A stretch of DNA of 64,000 nt from Parasponia andersonii (GCA_002914805.1 JXTB01000491.1:30258-94257), one strand, 5' to 3'. Counted from the stretch's first letter, positions 48,901 through 62,714 are shown. Notes: generated from the sequence alone by a model not told the origin. A program made the numbers and translations.

Positions 48901-49639
48901 TCAAGAAGAAAGCCCCAAATCGGCTAGTGGACAACATCGAAGACAGAGCACCGCTGTGCCTGATCGAACGGCCGGCAGCGGCTTGATCTCTCGGCGACAC
49001 TCGGATAGAATCGGCATAAGGGCATATACGAGCCTGTGGAGCCAAAATGGTCGAGTAAGTTCTGGTTAGGCGTTGTTTAGAAATCGAACCGATCATGTCC
49101 TGTTTCCTCTGTTTGTCAACAGAGAAAGTCTCAATGTCTCCGTCAGAACGAGACCGAACAAGCAGAATCGGATACGGAGATGGAGAAGGCGAAGACGAAG
49201 CAGAAGTCGAAGTGTCTTGTTTGTGATCGACGTCGGAGGAGGTGGTGTTATCTCTGGTGTCATCGAGTTTGGCGACTGGGCTGGTGAGCCTCAGGAGGTC
49301 CTTATCGGCAGCCAAGCCCATTCCCTGGAGCAACCGCTTGCGGCGCTCTTTGATGGAGACCGGCGCCGCCATCCAGACATCATAGTTGGCGGAAGCGGCA
49401 GCGGCAGCGGAGGAGGAGGAGTCAGAGAAGTTGCGGGCGAAGTCATTGGAATAGACGGAGGAGACGGCAGAGGCGAAGGACATGCGGCAGTCGTTGAAGT
49501 CGTCATCGTCGGAGGAAGAAGGTTCGAGGTCAAGCGGGACAGTGGAGGAGATTCGATCGAAGGACTCAAAAAAGTGGTCGTCATCGTCGTCGTCTTTGAG
49601 GCTGTCCCAGTTCATGGTCATGGTCCTGACTCGTTCCAT
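45981..49639 (-). CDS. WD40 repeat protein, WDR44-like
   Basis: Seven exons in coding order: 48032-49639, 47851-47941, 47537-47694, 47384-47435, 47186-47265, 47000-47093, then 46837 downward. All internal joins keep frame. The 536-codon first exon has an acidic start with Asp and Ser runs, a low-complexity region and the first WD repeats ([20 protein letters not shown], then [27 protein letters not shown]). Later exons add [45 protein letters not shown] and [10 protein letters not shown]. The order matches plant relatives of human WDR44, a Rab11-binding protein; the plant function is little known. The true C terminus probably lies near 46119 ([15 protein letters not shown], about 934 residues). 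There an ambiguous base hides the sequence, and the frame then runs through a Phe/Ile/Lys-rich tail to 45981 that looks like 3' UTR. No signal peptide is present. Confidence 0.85.
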
Positions 49640-50580
49640 CGGCGGCGGAGAAAAGGGAAAAATGAAAGAAAAGAAAAAGATTGTTTGGGGTTTGGGATTT
49701 GATGGATTTCAGGGAGAGGGAGCGGAAGAGAGAAAAATGAGGTTTGGTTGGTTGGTTGGTTTGTTTGGTCTTAAGGCATGAAAGGGTTAACGGTTACCGT
49801 TGTGGCTTTTTGTAGGGAAGCGAAAAGGTCAAAAGGGCAAAGCCATTCCTTCTCATTACAAATACTACAATCACAATAACATTACATCTCCTCACGTCTT
49901 TGGGCTTGTTTACGTGTCTCTTCACCATTATTTGCCAACGAGCCAATCATCTTTCATCTTTTTCCATTATTTATTTAGATACATTCATTTCTCTATCTAT
50001 TTGTCCCTTCTCTCTTGTTTTTAAATTCACAAGTCAAAAATTAAAATAATATGTTCTCCCTTTTCACAAGTACAATGTTTTCTTAATCAATAAAAAAAAA
50101 AAAAAAGAAAAGAAAAAGAATCAATAAGAATGAAAAGAAAGAAACTTTAGTCAGGTAAAATTCTATCCCATGAGTAAATTCATGAAAATTTAAATCTGAC
50201 GATCACACTACACCACGCATTTCTTATCTATGTGTCTCTTTATTTCTCTCTGTCTAGTTAAATATTAACAAAAAAATACGTAAATAAAACCATGGTTCCT
50301 TTGGGAGTATGAGCGGAAGTTGAATCAAAAGTTGATGAATGTGTAACAAGGATTGGGAAATGAAATGATGCAAATAAAAATCTCTAAGCACGGGCTTAAC
50401 AATATGGCTCTCCATATCACACACACTAAAAATTTTTCTATAGAAAAGAAAAAAATAAACTCAATATATCGTATCATACAAAAGGGAACATCTTCGCTCC
50501 TAAAGTAAGTGAGCCACCAAAAACTGGATGGATTAATGAGCATCCGCTTTATACGTGTGTTGGGTCTGAAAAAGAAAGAA

Positions 50581-50615
<35 letters not shown>

Positions 50616-50689
50616 CTTGCCAATATGGTGAACTAAATGCCTCTAAATTAAATATCCGAGGAAGCTTTGAGCAAATCGTTAAAATCCTT
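49640..50689. other. spacer: WD40 promoter and ALG10 3' end
   Basis: Both neighbours are on the minus strand, so this stretch holds the promoter of the WD40 gene and the 3' UTR of ALG10. It contains a poly-A run near 50090-50105 and a (TA)n array at 50583-50612. No gene is seen. Confidence 0.6.
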
Positions 50690-53600
50690 TTACCATATAA
50701 ACCTCTGGGTCCCAGGCTCATGGTCCCAATGGAATGGCCTATACAAGAACATCATCATTGTGAAGACATTGAGGGCCACAAACAAAGTCCCCATGAGAAG
50801 CCAGCTTTGGAAATCAGTACTATGGGAATGAAGTATCAAGAAAAAGAATGGGATGGTATAGTATCTAAACTCAATCAGTGGAGCAGGAATCAAAACTGCA
50901 GCAGTGGCCAAAAAATATCCCAGCACCCAAATCTTCCTCTGAACTTTCCCTGCCAGAAAAATAAAACAAAATAAGAAACAAAAAATAAAAATGATGTAGA
51001 CATAGAATAAATATATTAGGAAATTGTTAGTATTATTATTATTTAGGTTTTTATTTAATTATTAGGCTTATTTTAATTATAAGTAACTAGTTTTAAGTTT
51101 TCTATTTCTATCAATTTCTAGAATGTGCCTACTTTTCTAGTTGTGTCCAATTATCTATCTATAAATAGGTAATTGCTTTTCAATCTACGATTGAATGAAT
51201 ACTGAATGTTAGATTTTTTTCTCCAAATTCCTATCTAAGTTCTGTTGCTCTTCTATCAATTATCCTATTTTTGCCTAAGTTCTATCATCTTTTGCTCTTC
51301 TACCTATTCTCTTTCTAATTTTTATCTTATCCTACGCCAAAAAAACCCAAAGAAAGCAATATTATATCGAGGAATCATAGGATAACCAGATACAGTTCCA
51401 GTAGAACTGTCTACTAACCCAATCTAGTCCAGATGGAAAGCCATGAATAAAAATAAAGCGGGACCAGGAGGTACTTCATTGACCAATGACCTTGGATGAC
51501 CTTCCGCCATAAATAGAACGTGTAGTGTCGATTATCAGCAAGAAGATATGGATGAGCTATGCTGCAACACTCAAATATTTGAGTCACAACTTGAGCCGAT
51601 TTATTTGACATAAGAGCTTGAAATGAATTATAGCTAAGAGCATCAGAAGATAAAGTTCATCATTCTTCAAATAGACAACCCCAGCCTAATTGAAACCGTG
51701 TATAATAGTATCATAGTTTGGGGCCAATCTTTTCACATGAGAATACAGTTACAGGCCAAATCACCATCAAATCTTACACAAGGATTCTTTTTAAAAGGTT
51801 TGTGCTCAATTTGACTTTGAAAAAGATAAATAAATACTGAAATGGTGAACACAATGTAAAATGTGTCTAACCTGAAGAAATGAACAGAGACTAAGCCAGC
51901 AATAAGTGCCAAAAGTGCTTGAAAGATACTATAGGGCCTGTTCTTCCAGAATGAACGGAAGAAATTTACGGCTTGGCCAAAACTGAAATATAGAGGAGCC
52001 ATAAAAAGAGCAGAAAACAGACCAAAATACAAGATCTGTGCAAAATGTAGAGAAACTGCATGAGCTTCTTTTGCACCTGCAATACCATAACAGAGTGAGA
52101 GAACAGTACTACGGTAGCAACAAAGGCCACTTCATATGCGCAAATGTTATAAAGAAAAGGGGACGAGATGTACCAAGAACTACACTCCCATTCCAACGGA
52201 CAAAAGCAACAAAGGCAACCAACAAGATAACAAAGGGGGCAAATGAAACAAAAAGCTTCTTCTTCATACGAAAAATTGCTAAACATGCAGCCACAACATC
52301 ATCAAGCAAACCTGCAATCAAAGTTACCAAAGATATCCCGAAAACAACATCAATAAGAAGAACAAGACATCAAACATAAAGACCTGATTTGGCAAGATGC
52401 AAAGCTAGCATGCTCATTTTCCAATCCCCATGGAAAATTGTGAGTACAGCTATCTACAGTGTGTATTGATGTATTATGATAAATCTTTTTAATATCTAAA
52501 ATCAAAACTGACATGCAACCTTCTGAAGAGGCACTTCTAGTGGCTTTCAAATGTACACCTGCATCTACTCTACCACTAGTCTTTCTCCTCCTCAAGTTTG
52601 AGCTCAAAATGGCACTATTTTCTGGGGCTTGCTGCCCATTCTTCCGGATTGAGGCACCAGTATCATCATTGTCCAGTTTATCTCTTTGATGGCCTAAAGT
52701 AATATTTATTACTCCACTGCTTGCAACAAAAAGCATCCATATCATATTTGTTTGTCGAATGGCCACCGCCAAGGCTCCAAGCTGCAGTAACAAATAAGTA
52801 CGTTAGCCCTTGACCCAAGATTTCAGGACAGTGAATGCACTAAAAACAAATCAAAGTGATTGATTGTGAAAATAAGAAATCCACCAAGAGTATCTAGAAT
52901 ATACAGAAGATTCAACATCTTCCTATAAATTTTTGGACCGAATTTTATCGAACTCCTTTACCAATCCGCTGAACCAGTAATTCTTCCTCAAACAAGCAAG
53001 ATACATAGCAAGCACTGCAGTAAGCGATGCAACATCCGTATAATAGAGAAATGTGAAGAACCAGTGGAGAGGGTACATGGCCAGGACCACCGCATAAAAC
53101 GTAGCTTTTCTATCATCAAGAGCTGGTCTCAATTGGGTAATTATCTCATACACAAGAATACTGCATACCACTGCCAAAACACCATTTACGGACCGAAGGA
53201 TCACAGGGGAGCACACTTCAGCAATTGAGGAGGCTCCCTTTATGTATGACAAGCCTGGAAACAGACAAGCAGCATGGGCAAGTGAAAGATAGTACCTGAA
53301 AAAATTTTAATATGCACACTCAAATCCTTACTGAACATGATGGGGTTAATCACTTGTGTGTCCAACTCAGCACTGAAATTCATGTTCTTACTTTGCTGGA
53401 GAATCAAAGACATGTACAAGCAAGTGAAAAACAAAATGCATTTAAGGCCCCAGCAACAACAAGAAAAATACTTAGTAGACACAGAACAATCAGTAAAGGG
53501 GAAAGCATATGAAGTTATAATAGTCCAATAGCACAAAATTTTCCTTCTTAGACACCAATATTTCTTATAGATGGTCACCCAAAGTGCAGCAAGCAAGGTG

Positions 53601-54144
53601 CTTTTCTGCAATTGCAGAATTGAATAGTTTATTGATTCCCGTGCCCGTGATGGATAGTGAATTATCTGTATTTATAAAGTTGCAAGTTGAATACTTCGGT
53701 TTATTAAACCCGTTTTTTTGTAGAGAAACAAACTACTAGTTAAAAATTAAGAATATAAGTTAAAGTAGGTGGTGAGTGATGTGCAGACTAAGCAAGTAAA
53801 CAAGAATTAAAATTTAAAAAAAAAAAATGAAATGAAAATAGATAGATAGATACGCACAAGGCAGGAGGAGTAGTAATCATGGGATCCCAGCTTCTGAAAT
53901 TGCCTTTGCAGTAGTGTTGAGCCTGAGGTATGTGGAATATCTCGTCCTGCAATGCACAACACAGAAAGTAATGGGTTTGATTAAAAATAAGCATAAACAT
54001 TTTTTTTTTTTTTTTATAAAAAGGGAAGATGAAAGCAGTCTTATTTAGGGTTACCATGTAGGGTTCAGGGACAATACGATTGACGAGGATAGAGATGGGA
54101 ATCACCCACAAGCTCACCATCACTGCAACAACCACCCTTCCCAT
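50690..54144 (-). CDS. ALG10: ALG10 dolichyl-phosphate-glucose alpha-1,2-glucosyltransferase
   Basis: Eight exons in coding order: 54055-54144, 53858-53946, 53295 down to 52962, 52781 down to 52520, 52311 down to 52174, 52076 down to 51872, 51561 down to 51419, and 50949 down to 50690. They join in frame to 506 residues, the usual ALG10 length. The first exon has a hydrophobic segment; then comes the conserved lumenal DEIFHIPQAQHYCKG and WDPMITTPP block, followed by many membrane segments (about ten to twelve overall), AIRQTNMIWM, VAFVAFVRWNGSVVLG, AHPYLLADNRHYTFYLWRK and a C-terminal EFRYYTIPFFFLILH. Known role: an ER membrane enzyme that adds the third, terminal glucose to Glc2Man9GlcNAc2-PP-dolichol using Dol-P-Glc, completing the N-glycan precursor. 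The donor of exon 2 is GTGCGT. A polar insertion (NDDTGASIRKNGQQAPENS region, exon 4) lies in the usual variable loop. Confidence 0.95.
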
Positions 54145-57100
54145 CTCTCTCTCTCACCAGAAAATTGTGCCTATATCACAGTCCGGCGCCGGAGCGAATG
54201 TTGGAAGATGAAACTTTTGAAACGCAGCGTTTTGCTTTTTAGTCAAGTCAGGTGAATAAGACTTCTTCATCTTGTTTGTAAAAATTATATTCGCACCCCT
54301 ATGTCCTGTTCACGTTGCATTAATGCCCTTCAATCCAAGTTATTTATATTGCTACAGAAAAGAATTTTCAATTATGCTTTTTGTTTAAAAATAAATAAAA
54401 AATTTGAGGAGGGAGTACAAGAGCGCCCTCTCACAGAGCTGCTTTTTTTTTTATTATTATTATTACTATTTATTATTCGAAAGATAACGAATCTCTTATT
54501 ATAAAAAAGTTGTATCCTTTACTTTACAACAACAAATTCTATTGTATTGTAAGAAAGAAATAAGCATGCACATGGATAATTGACATCCGCTCCTATTGAT
54601 TTTTGTTTTTTATTTTTTTCTAGAACATAGTCGAACATAACAAAATCTTCTTAGAAATCATAATAATATGGTGATGCTATATCCAGCTATACTATATCAA
54701 GCTGATCGACCATATTGACATTGATTCTAATTAATTAGGGGGGTGGAAAAGAGATCTGATTAATCATATATTTTAATTCAAAGTAACTTTTGGAAGGAGA
54801 AGATCTCTCTCTCCTCTAATAATAGTGATCAATGTATTCCAAATTAGTTTCGATTCTGAAACGAATTTAACTGAATGATGTATCATTTTAATAGAATATA
54901 CAGATATAATTAAAACACCAGAAAAATATGATAATAAACTAAATGCATTCAACAAAAAAATCATCAAATTCCGAGTAACAGAAAATATCATTATTAAGAG
55001 CAACTTCTACCACTGTCAATACACCCTCAAAGTATATAAAAATGTTATATTTCACGTTATTGAAGATACCTTTTATCGACTATAAACACATTAAATTTTT
55101 AGGCCTTGCTTAAATTAGTTTATATGTAATTGCTCGTTGGCCTATGGCTCTCGCCTCTAAGAAGTTATCAACAATGTACGAAGACTTTTGCTAGTAAAAA
55201 ACGTGTGGTATGGACTAATTTGGTGACGATAACGGTATATCACCCTAAGTAAGAGTGTTTTTAAAAACTAACACATCATGGAAATTGGTTAAACTGCATT
55301 GCACCACACCAATTCGTGAGCTTTTATCACTTATGTGGTTGGGTGCAATTTATAAAATTTTCAAACTACATAGTGCAGTTTGGTGGCAATTTGAAGAGGA
55401 AAATTTTAGCAGTTTAAACCATAATGCATCACAATACACTTTGAATGATATTTTAAAGTTTTTTTTTTTTTGTTACTAAACTTTTGACTTTAATTTTTAA
55501 TTTCCTCTGTTACATTGTCATAACTATCATGTAATTCTTTTTTTTTTTCCTTTATGAAATAATTAATTCAAAAAATAATTGTTTTTTTTTTTCCTTTATG
55601 CAAATTTGTGAAGCTAAAGTTTAAAGTTTATTGATCAAATCATGGAAATCGAAGCAAATTGGACCACACCGTACTACAAATGTGGGTGCGATTTAGTATT
55701 ACCTAGTCGTTTCTAACCACACGATTTAGAAATAGATAAAATCGTATGTGAGATTCAGCGTACTAAATTAGTAATAAGACTAGCTAAACCGCATTGCAAA
55801 CACTCCGAAGGCCCATGCCCCAAACGGGCCTAACCATCTACAATAGTCCTCTTGAATAAATAGAACATATTATGCTTTAACCGCTTATTAGCGAGCCGTG
55901 ACCAAGATCTTCTTTTTCTTTATTTTCTTTTTTTTTTTTTTTTTTTTTTTTTTTGAGGATGTGACCAAGATCGTCTAGATAAGCATATCTTAAAGTCATT
56001 TTCTTTTCCCCCTAATTTACGTTTGGTATCAAGTGAATCATAAGCTGCGGCACAAGAAAAGTTTCTAAACATAAAAGAGTGAGTGTAGCCGTGTAGGTGT
56101 GTAGTGTAGGCAAAGTGGGTTTGGGTTCCGTCTGACACAATAGTACTTGACAGAGAGTCACTCATCATGCGAGACACAAGATAGTGGAGAACATGACATT
56201 TATTTAACACGTTATACATCTAACTCTAACGTGCATGGTTGACATTCATTCATGATCACTCTTATTTAACTCCATTACATCCTATTATTACAATCACGTA
56301 TCTCCCCAATTTTAACCATCTACCTAGTTAACTTTTTATGTTGATATACATTCTAATTTAGTGAAAAAAATTAGTACTTGGGCCATATTTGCCTAATTGT
56401 CGTACTAAACTCCTTATTGTGATTGTGACAATGTATCTGCACTCACATGTAGAAGAATGAATCGACTTGATTTACGACCTACCCATTTTCTTTTGATTGT
56501 ATTGATGATTTTTTTTTTGTTTTGGACTTTATGAGCCAAATGGCTAGCCCATTGAGTTTCTTTTGGACTTTTTGAATACAATGTAAATAGATTTTTTTTT
56601 TTGACAAGAAAAATACAATGTAAATAGATTGTTAAACTTTCTTATTTATTGTGCATCACGATTTGTTTTACAACTGTTCTTTCTTATTTTGTCATTAATA
56701 TATTTTTCACAAAATGAAATATTAATTAGATTAGTTTATACATATCTTTTATTTAGCCAGCGAGGTTGCTTTTATACTAGTATACATATATATAGTAAGA
56801 CTTAAACTCCAATATTATTATGGAAACATCATATGGATCAAGTGTATATATGTACTCTAACAAGTCAAAATATATGTATATATAATCTAAGGGAAGTCAT
56901 TACATTAATTTGACAATAACTAGTGAATATAATATATACATATACAACAACAAAAAGAAAAGTAGCTCATCGAGTGAAGAATCTATACCTATGGTGAATA
57001 TACCGATGGCATCTTTATCCTAAAATGGAGACAATTAAATTAGAAAGTTAGCTAGTCAATCAAACTCCGAGATAGATTTGGGTTTTGAAAATTATAAGGA

Positions 57101-58440
57101 ATTATTAGAGAGAAATATATAGGGAGGTGGGGAAGGAGATGATTGTTGGAGATGTGGGACATGATAGTTGGCAATGGGGGCAGAATGATAAACCATGTGC
57201 CTCCTATAGTAATGACATACCACATTCCCATTTAATTTGTTTCTTTTTTGTGTTAACTCTCTTCTTTGCACACCACCCCCCCCCCCCTACGTTGTAAGCC
57301 TTTCATCACAACTTTTACATTAATTGGCCTGCAAGATACAATAATTCATGTTGATTTAACTTTGATAATTCTCAATCTAATAGATATTTTCTTTTATCCA
57401 TGTAAAGATATTTTTTTATTAGTTATTAGATCATTATCTAACAGTGATCTAACGACTATAATGATGTACATAAAAGACATGTATCATTAATATTATTTCT
57501 CATGTATCATTAATATTATTTCTCTTTTACATTTTACTATTTAAAAACGTACATAATAAATTTTAATTGGTCAAAATGGTACTTATGTATAGGTAAAAAA
57601 AAATACCTAGTACTCATATATATTTATTTTGCTAATAAATAGTAGAATATAGTTCTATTATTAATCGCATTGAACAACACTTACCAAATAAATACCTAAT
57701 ATATATATGGTTGCCTTGTACGTACGTGTATATATATATATATATATGTATATATCATCATTTCAATATCCTTTTACCGTTAAGAGTTAAGATCAACCAG
57801 ACCAGAAATAAACGTTCGATGTGGCACTATATTAGTGAAGCTTCATTAAAACACTAGTAAAGAAGCGTGGGGTGGTGTTCAAAAGGGTGTACTAGTATTT
57901 GATGATGAAATTTAAAAGCATTAACCATGTAGTCCCAAACTCCCAAACGGACGGCGGTCCCTCTCTCACTTTTAGATTGCAGTGGAAGTGCCCAAAGCGT
58001 GCGTGGTTTTCTCTCATTAATTATCTTATCTCGTAAGAGTGTATCATCTCGCGAAACAATTACCAATCGGTTTCCAAAATTTGCCTATGATAATACACCA
58101 AATTTTAGCAGAGTCAATACGAGGCTGTGAAAGCTTACCAAATCCGAACTCCCTCTATTTTCTAGCAGAGGGAATCCTAAGTTAGGAATCTTATATATAT
58201 ATATATATATACATATATACACACTAGAACGATCTTTTTTTATGCCAATAAAATTTTGTTTGCACTTTTTTTAATATTAAAAAATAAGTAAATAAAATAT
58301 ATATTAAATATACGTAATTTTATTTATCTTATTATAGCTGTTGATTAAAAAAAATACATACACATAAATTAAAAAAAAAATACTTATTATTTATTATTGA
58401 ATTGATGATCTATATATATATATATATTTATTAAATTAGC

Positions 58441-58487
<47 letters not shown>

Positions 58488-60735
58488 GCCTGCGTTTTCA
58501 AGCGGTCATACTAATTATTGAGATAATATCTTCGGGCAAAGGATATCTTTTTATTTTTAGCGATACACAGTATAAAAAGAATAACAGTACTGCATAGCTA
58601 GGCAGCTAGCTAGCTAACTCATCATATGCATACACTTAACTTGTCAAGGATATTTGGTTGAGATATTCATGATTCGGTTCTGATTTATTAATTGAGGTGG
58701 CGAACAACTAGTTCTAATTATTATTATTTATTTTTTAACTGATTAGTTAGTTAATTCCGTGTGTGTTAGCCCATACATATGCCGATGTCATCCTATTTGA
58801 CAAATTAATTAGTTCACAATTACTTATACTGGTGCATTTCGACAAATAAGCTAAGGCTTTGAACGCTCGTTAGTTTTCTGTTCTTTTTTTTTTTTTTGGG
58901 TCCTTTTATACAAATTTGTTTAGAATTCAAACCACCCGTTTTATTGCCTTTATGGCGTTTTAAAGGTATTCATATATTTTTAGTGCCTTTGTATTTTAGA
59001 AAAGGGATAATTATAGTTTATGATTACCAGAACATTTAGACTTCAAATTAGACTTTATCTAATAAGTATATTCTTTATAACTGGTTGCTTAGATATAATA
59101 TTCACTTAATTAAGTTTTTATTACGAGATTATTTGATTAGGCCTACCTTTGTCTATAAATATATGATATCCTTCTCTTCATTATACACATTATATTCATT
59201 CTCTTTAGATATTCTCGATGACAATCTCCATAGTTAGTTTACTAATCAGCTCTATGAGTACAACCCCATATATATATATATATATATATATGATGCATGC
59301 ATATCATATATGTATTGCGTTGATATCAGTTAGTACAAGTGAGCCGACATTAATAAATGAATGCAAAATATGTGATCGTTGTGTGGCAAGAAAAAAAATC
59401 TCATATGGCGTGGCAATATGCCGGAGCATTTTCATATAATTTTTTAGCTAGTGATCAGTTTTCACATTTACATGACTTGGATTTGTGTGAAAGAGATAAT
59501 AATATATACGTGTACATGGTTATTACTTTTATTTAGGTAGCTTCTATATATTGTATGGATCTATTTGTAGACTTGGTTAGGTACCGAGCTAGGTATGCCG
59601 GGCTATATCATTAAGAATATCGCCATCAATGTTAACGGATAATTCTTTTTTATTAATAAATGGCCAAATTAAAACGATTATCAGCGACAGAAACAACAAT
59701 AGCAGTGGTTAGAGCTTAGAACAGCAACTACTCTTATCTCCTCTCTTGGGGGGGTGCATAGATACTGTGTAACACCTAATCCAATTGTTAATTAATTAAT
59801 ATTTTGTTGGACAGTTAATATTAATTTACTAATTAGTGGCAGCCTAGCTAGCATAATTTACCCATAGTACAGTGAAAATACATTTAATATAAATGTATGA
59901 AAAGTCAACTGAGTAGCAACCAACTTAGGTTTGCAAATGCCAATCAACGACTCATGTTATCATCGTTGGAAACCACCAACCAAACTAATAGAACAAAGTA
60001 AAAATTATGATTAAATATGTTTTTGTAAAACTAAAATAAAAATTGAAGACAAAAAGAAAGAAATGTCAAATGATGGAGTGTAAGCAAAGTCAAAATAATA
60101 GCCCTTTTGCGTTGTTCCTAATGCTCATTAAGCTTTTTTTTTTTTTTTAAAAAAAAAGCAGCGAATTAGAGAGAGAGGGGAGAGGAGATTTTGAAAAAAG
60201 CACGAGATCTATATATATATATATATATATATATACTGTAAAAAGAAAAAGTCGGAGAGGGAGGAGGATAGAAGAGTTGTAACACACACATCAAGAAGGG
60301 GGTCCCTTTGTATAGCAAACCACGTGCAACCATGCCTCAAAGTTTGCAGAGATTTCAGAATATAGTAAGTGAAAAATGATATACTTTTCAACTTTTTTAT
60401 GAAAAATAAAATAAAATAAAAAAGAAAAGAAGAAAAGAAAGAAGAGAAGAAGCAAACACTGATATGTGATATATAAATTTAATTGTGATATTTTGCGTGA
60501 GGCATAGAGAAACAACTTAACAATTGTAATAAAAAAGAAAAGAAAGGTAATATATGTGTGTAGAATCGTGATTCGTGAAAAGCAAATTGGCACGTGGGTG
60601 GTGATTCGTGATTCATGAGTTAGTAGTAAGTATGTATGTAAGGGTGTTAATTGTTGTTGAGGTTTTCAACCCTTTCTTTTCTCTTTAGGCGAAGGATCCG
60701 ATGCATCATAAAACTGCCTCCTCATCAATCTATGT

Positions 60736-60784
<49 letters not shown>

Positions 60785-60943
60785 AAAAATATATAGCTCT
60801 ATTATAAGTATAGGGATTTAGCTAATTAAGCTTGATTTAATTCCTTTGCAAAGTCTTTTAAAACCGCTATACGGCCATTTTCCACGCTTCATCAATATTA
60901 ACCATCTTAAATTCTCTTCATTTCTCCTTCTTCTTCTCCCTAG

Positions 60944-60976
<33 letters not shown>

Positions 60977-61018
60977 CTAAGAGACTCATTAGCTCATGAG
61001 ATCGAAAACTCATTGAAG

Positions 61019-61049
<31 letters not shown>

Positions 61050-61075
61050 TTATCACAATTTCATCATGAACTGAG

Positions 61076-61077
<2 letters not shown>
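54145..61077. other. gene-poor tract upstream of SMR gene
   Basis: AT-rich sequence with no supported gene. It contains a stretch at 55280-55810 with repeated CATTGCACCACACC/AACCGCATTGCAAAC-type words that may be an old transposon, one MITE-like copy (57395-57545), a repeated ACAATGTAAATAGATT word at 56579 and 56617, a 32-T run near 55930, and (TA)n arrays near 57728, 58200, 58448-58483, 59270, 60210-60233, 60738-60770, 60946-60972 and 61019-61046. Confidence 0.6.
57395..57545 (-). mobile_element. MITE-like repeat, copy 1
   Basis: Read on the minus strand this resembles 62715-62850: AAAATGTAAAAGAGAAA, ATTAATGAT, a CATTATAG block and a GATCACT/GTGATC pair with a CAACGG-like end. It contains a 23-base tandem duplication (57478-57500 and 57501-57523). 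It has no coding capacity. Confidence 0.5.

Positions 61078-61116
<39 letters not shown>
61078..61116 (+). repeat. (TA)n array abutting the SMR start codon
   Basis: About 19 TA units run directly into the ATG at 61117, so the array would form the end of the 5' leader. Confidence 0.9.
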
Positions 61117-61118
<2 letters not shown>

Positions 61119-61884
61119 GTCGAATTCAGATCTGCAGTTTGTAGTGGTTCAAGATCAAGATCATGATGATGATGGTGCAAGAGACAACAACAATATCCAT
61201 GATGATGATGATCATCCGCTATTAAAATTCCCGGCGGAATACTTATACGATGATGATGAGATTCTTGCCACGCCGTCGGATCAAGATCATGAAGCTGCAG
61301 TACTAGTACTTGATCATCATAAACAAGATTATAAGGATGACCAAGAAACCAAAGAGAAAGAAGACTGTTGCGAGCTGGCTACTACGTATACTAGTACTAG
61401 TACTAGAACCACCACTAGTAGTACTAGTGCTAGAGTTCGTGCGGCTAGAGCAATAGTACAAGTCAACGATCCTTATAATCACGACGAACGTCCCAAGACG
61501 ACGTCGTCGTCTTCGCTAGTAGAATTACCAGATTTCAAGGTGGACGACGACGGTTTCAAAACTCCCACATCTTTGGACCACAAAATTCCAGAGATGAAGC
61601 AGTGCCCGCCCGCCCCGAGAAAACCTAAACCCAAAGCCACAGCCAAGAGAAAAGCATCATCATCTTCATCATGTGGTAGTTGCAGATCAAGAAGTCTCTG
61701 CTTGCAGCTTGATTTCTGCTCCCAGCAGCTCCACTCCGTCTTTTCTCCATCTAATAATAATAAATCCTCATCGTCTCGTCCTTTTCCTCATCATTCACAC
61801 GGCCACCACATCAACATCAAGAAACGTCAACGAGTAGATAAACCTGGTCATCATCATCAAGACGATCATCAAGCGCATCAGTAA
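61117..61884 (+). CDS. SIAMESE-related CDK inhibitor (SMR), long form
   Basis: Intronless, 255 residues. The family signature is clear at about 146-174: DGFKTPTSLDHKIPEMKQCP followed by PAPRKPKPK. The rest is low complexity: an acidic N-terminal half with Asp and His runs, a Thr/Ser stretch (about 89-105), a Ser run after the signature, a Cys-rich patch (CGSCRSRSLCLQLDFC) and a His-rich C terminus. Known role: SIM/SMR proteins bind CDK-cyclin complexes in the nucleus, block mitosis and promote endoreduplication. Typical members are about 100-130 residues, so this one is about twice the usual size, mostly through acidic and His-rich additions. The start is the first ATG after a (TA)n array; no later ATG is better placed. 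The specific SMR paralogue cannot be told. Confidence 0.88.
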
Positions 61885-62089
61885 ACTATATATATATATA
61901 TATATGTTATATACACCTCATATATATAATTGTTTTCTTAATTTTATCTTGTTTAATTTCGATCAACTCCTTTGCCATTACTAGGCATGTAATATTGGTA
62001 CGCTTGCTAGCACATATTATATATAGCATGTTGGATCGAAATATTAATTTGAAACAATAATTAATAAATATTCTTCTTCAATTTTGGTA

Positions 62090-62130
<41 letters not shown>

Positions 62131-62605
62131 ATATGTTATATATATCTAGCTAGTAATGAATTTATTATCCTTCAATTTACTTGGTTAAGGTCTTGATTAG
62201 TTTTAGGAACCAATCATTAATTATTATTATTATTATCAATTTTGTAAAAGAGATGAAGAACCCTATATTTAGGATTTAGATCCATATTGTAGATGTAGAA
62301 AGTAGGATTACTAATAAAATCCATACATATAATTTGTCGTGCAGGGAGAAGAAAAACAAAAAAAAAAAATACGTTAAAGATTTGAGATAAATTAATTAGA
62401 TGTTTAATTTCTGATCATCAGCAGATTCTTTCTTTCAGTTCAGGCTTTAAGTAGAGAGGGATGATGACAGTGTTGTATGGATGCCATTGCATCATATCAG
62501 AGACAGAAAGAGAGATCAGGTTGCTGGAAGAAACAAAAAGTAGCAAATATATATAATTATTTTGTGGTACGGTACGCATGTAAGTCCTCTGTTAATTTCC
62601 TTATG

Positions 62606-62608
<3 letters not shown>

Positions 62609-62660
<52 letters not shown>
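62609..62660 (+). repeat. longest (TA)n array in the window
   Basis: About 26 uninterrupted TA units, the longest dinucleotide run seen here. Confidence 0.95.
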
Positions 62661-62664
<4 letters not shown>

Positions 62665-62714
62665 ATGAAAATTAATTTGGTATGAAAATTAATTTGGCCC
62701 GTATATTTTTTTTA

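Noticed and set aside
49073-49781. Plus-strand frames of up to 209 codons over the WD40 first exon
   Set aside because: They are antisense to a Ser/Asp-rich coding exon and give Arg/Val/Gly-rich nonsense products.
55280-55810. Repeat words of CATTGCACCACACC/AACCGCATTGC type as a defined transposon
   Set aside because: The ends could not be placed and the inverted match is too weak, so it is only mentioned in the tract description.
11480-61884. A linked cell-cycle module made of DPA and the SMR gene
   Set aside because: They lie about 47 kb apart with unrelated genes between them, and plant genes are not organised by operon. I treat the co-occurrence as coincidence.
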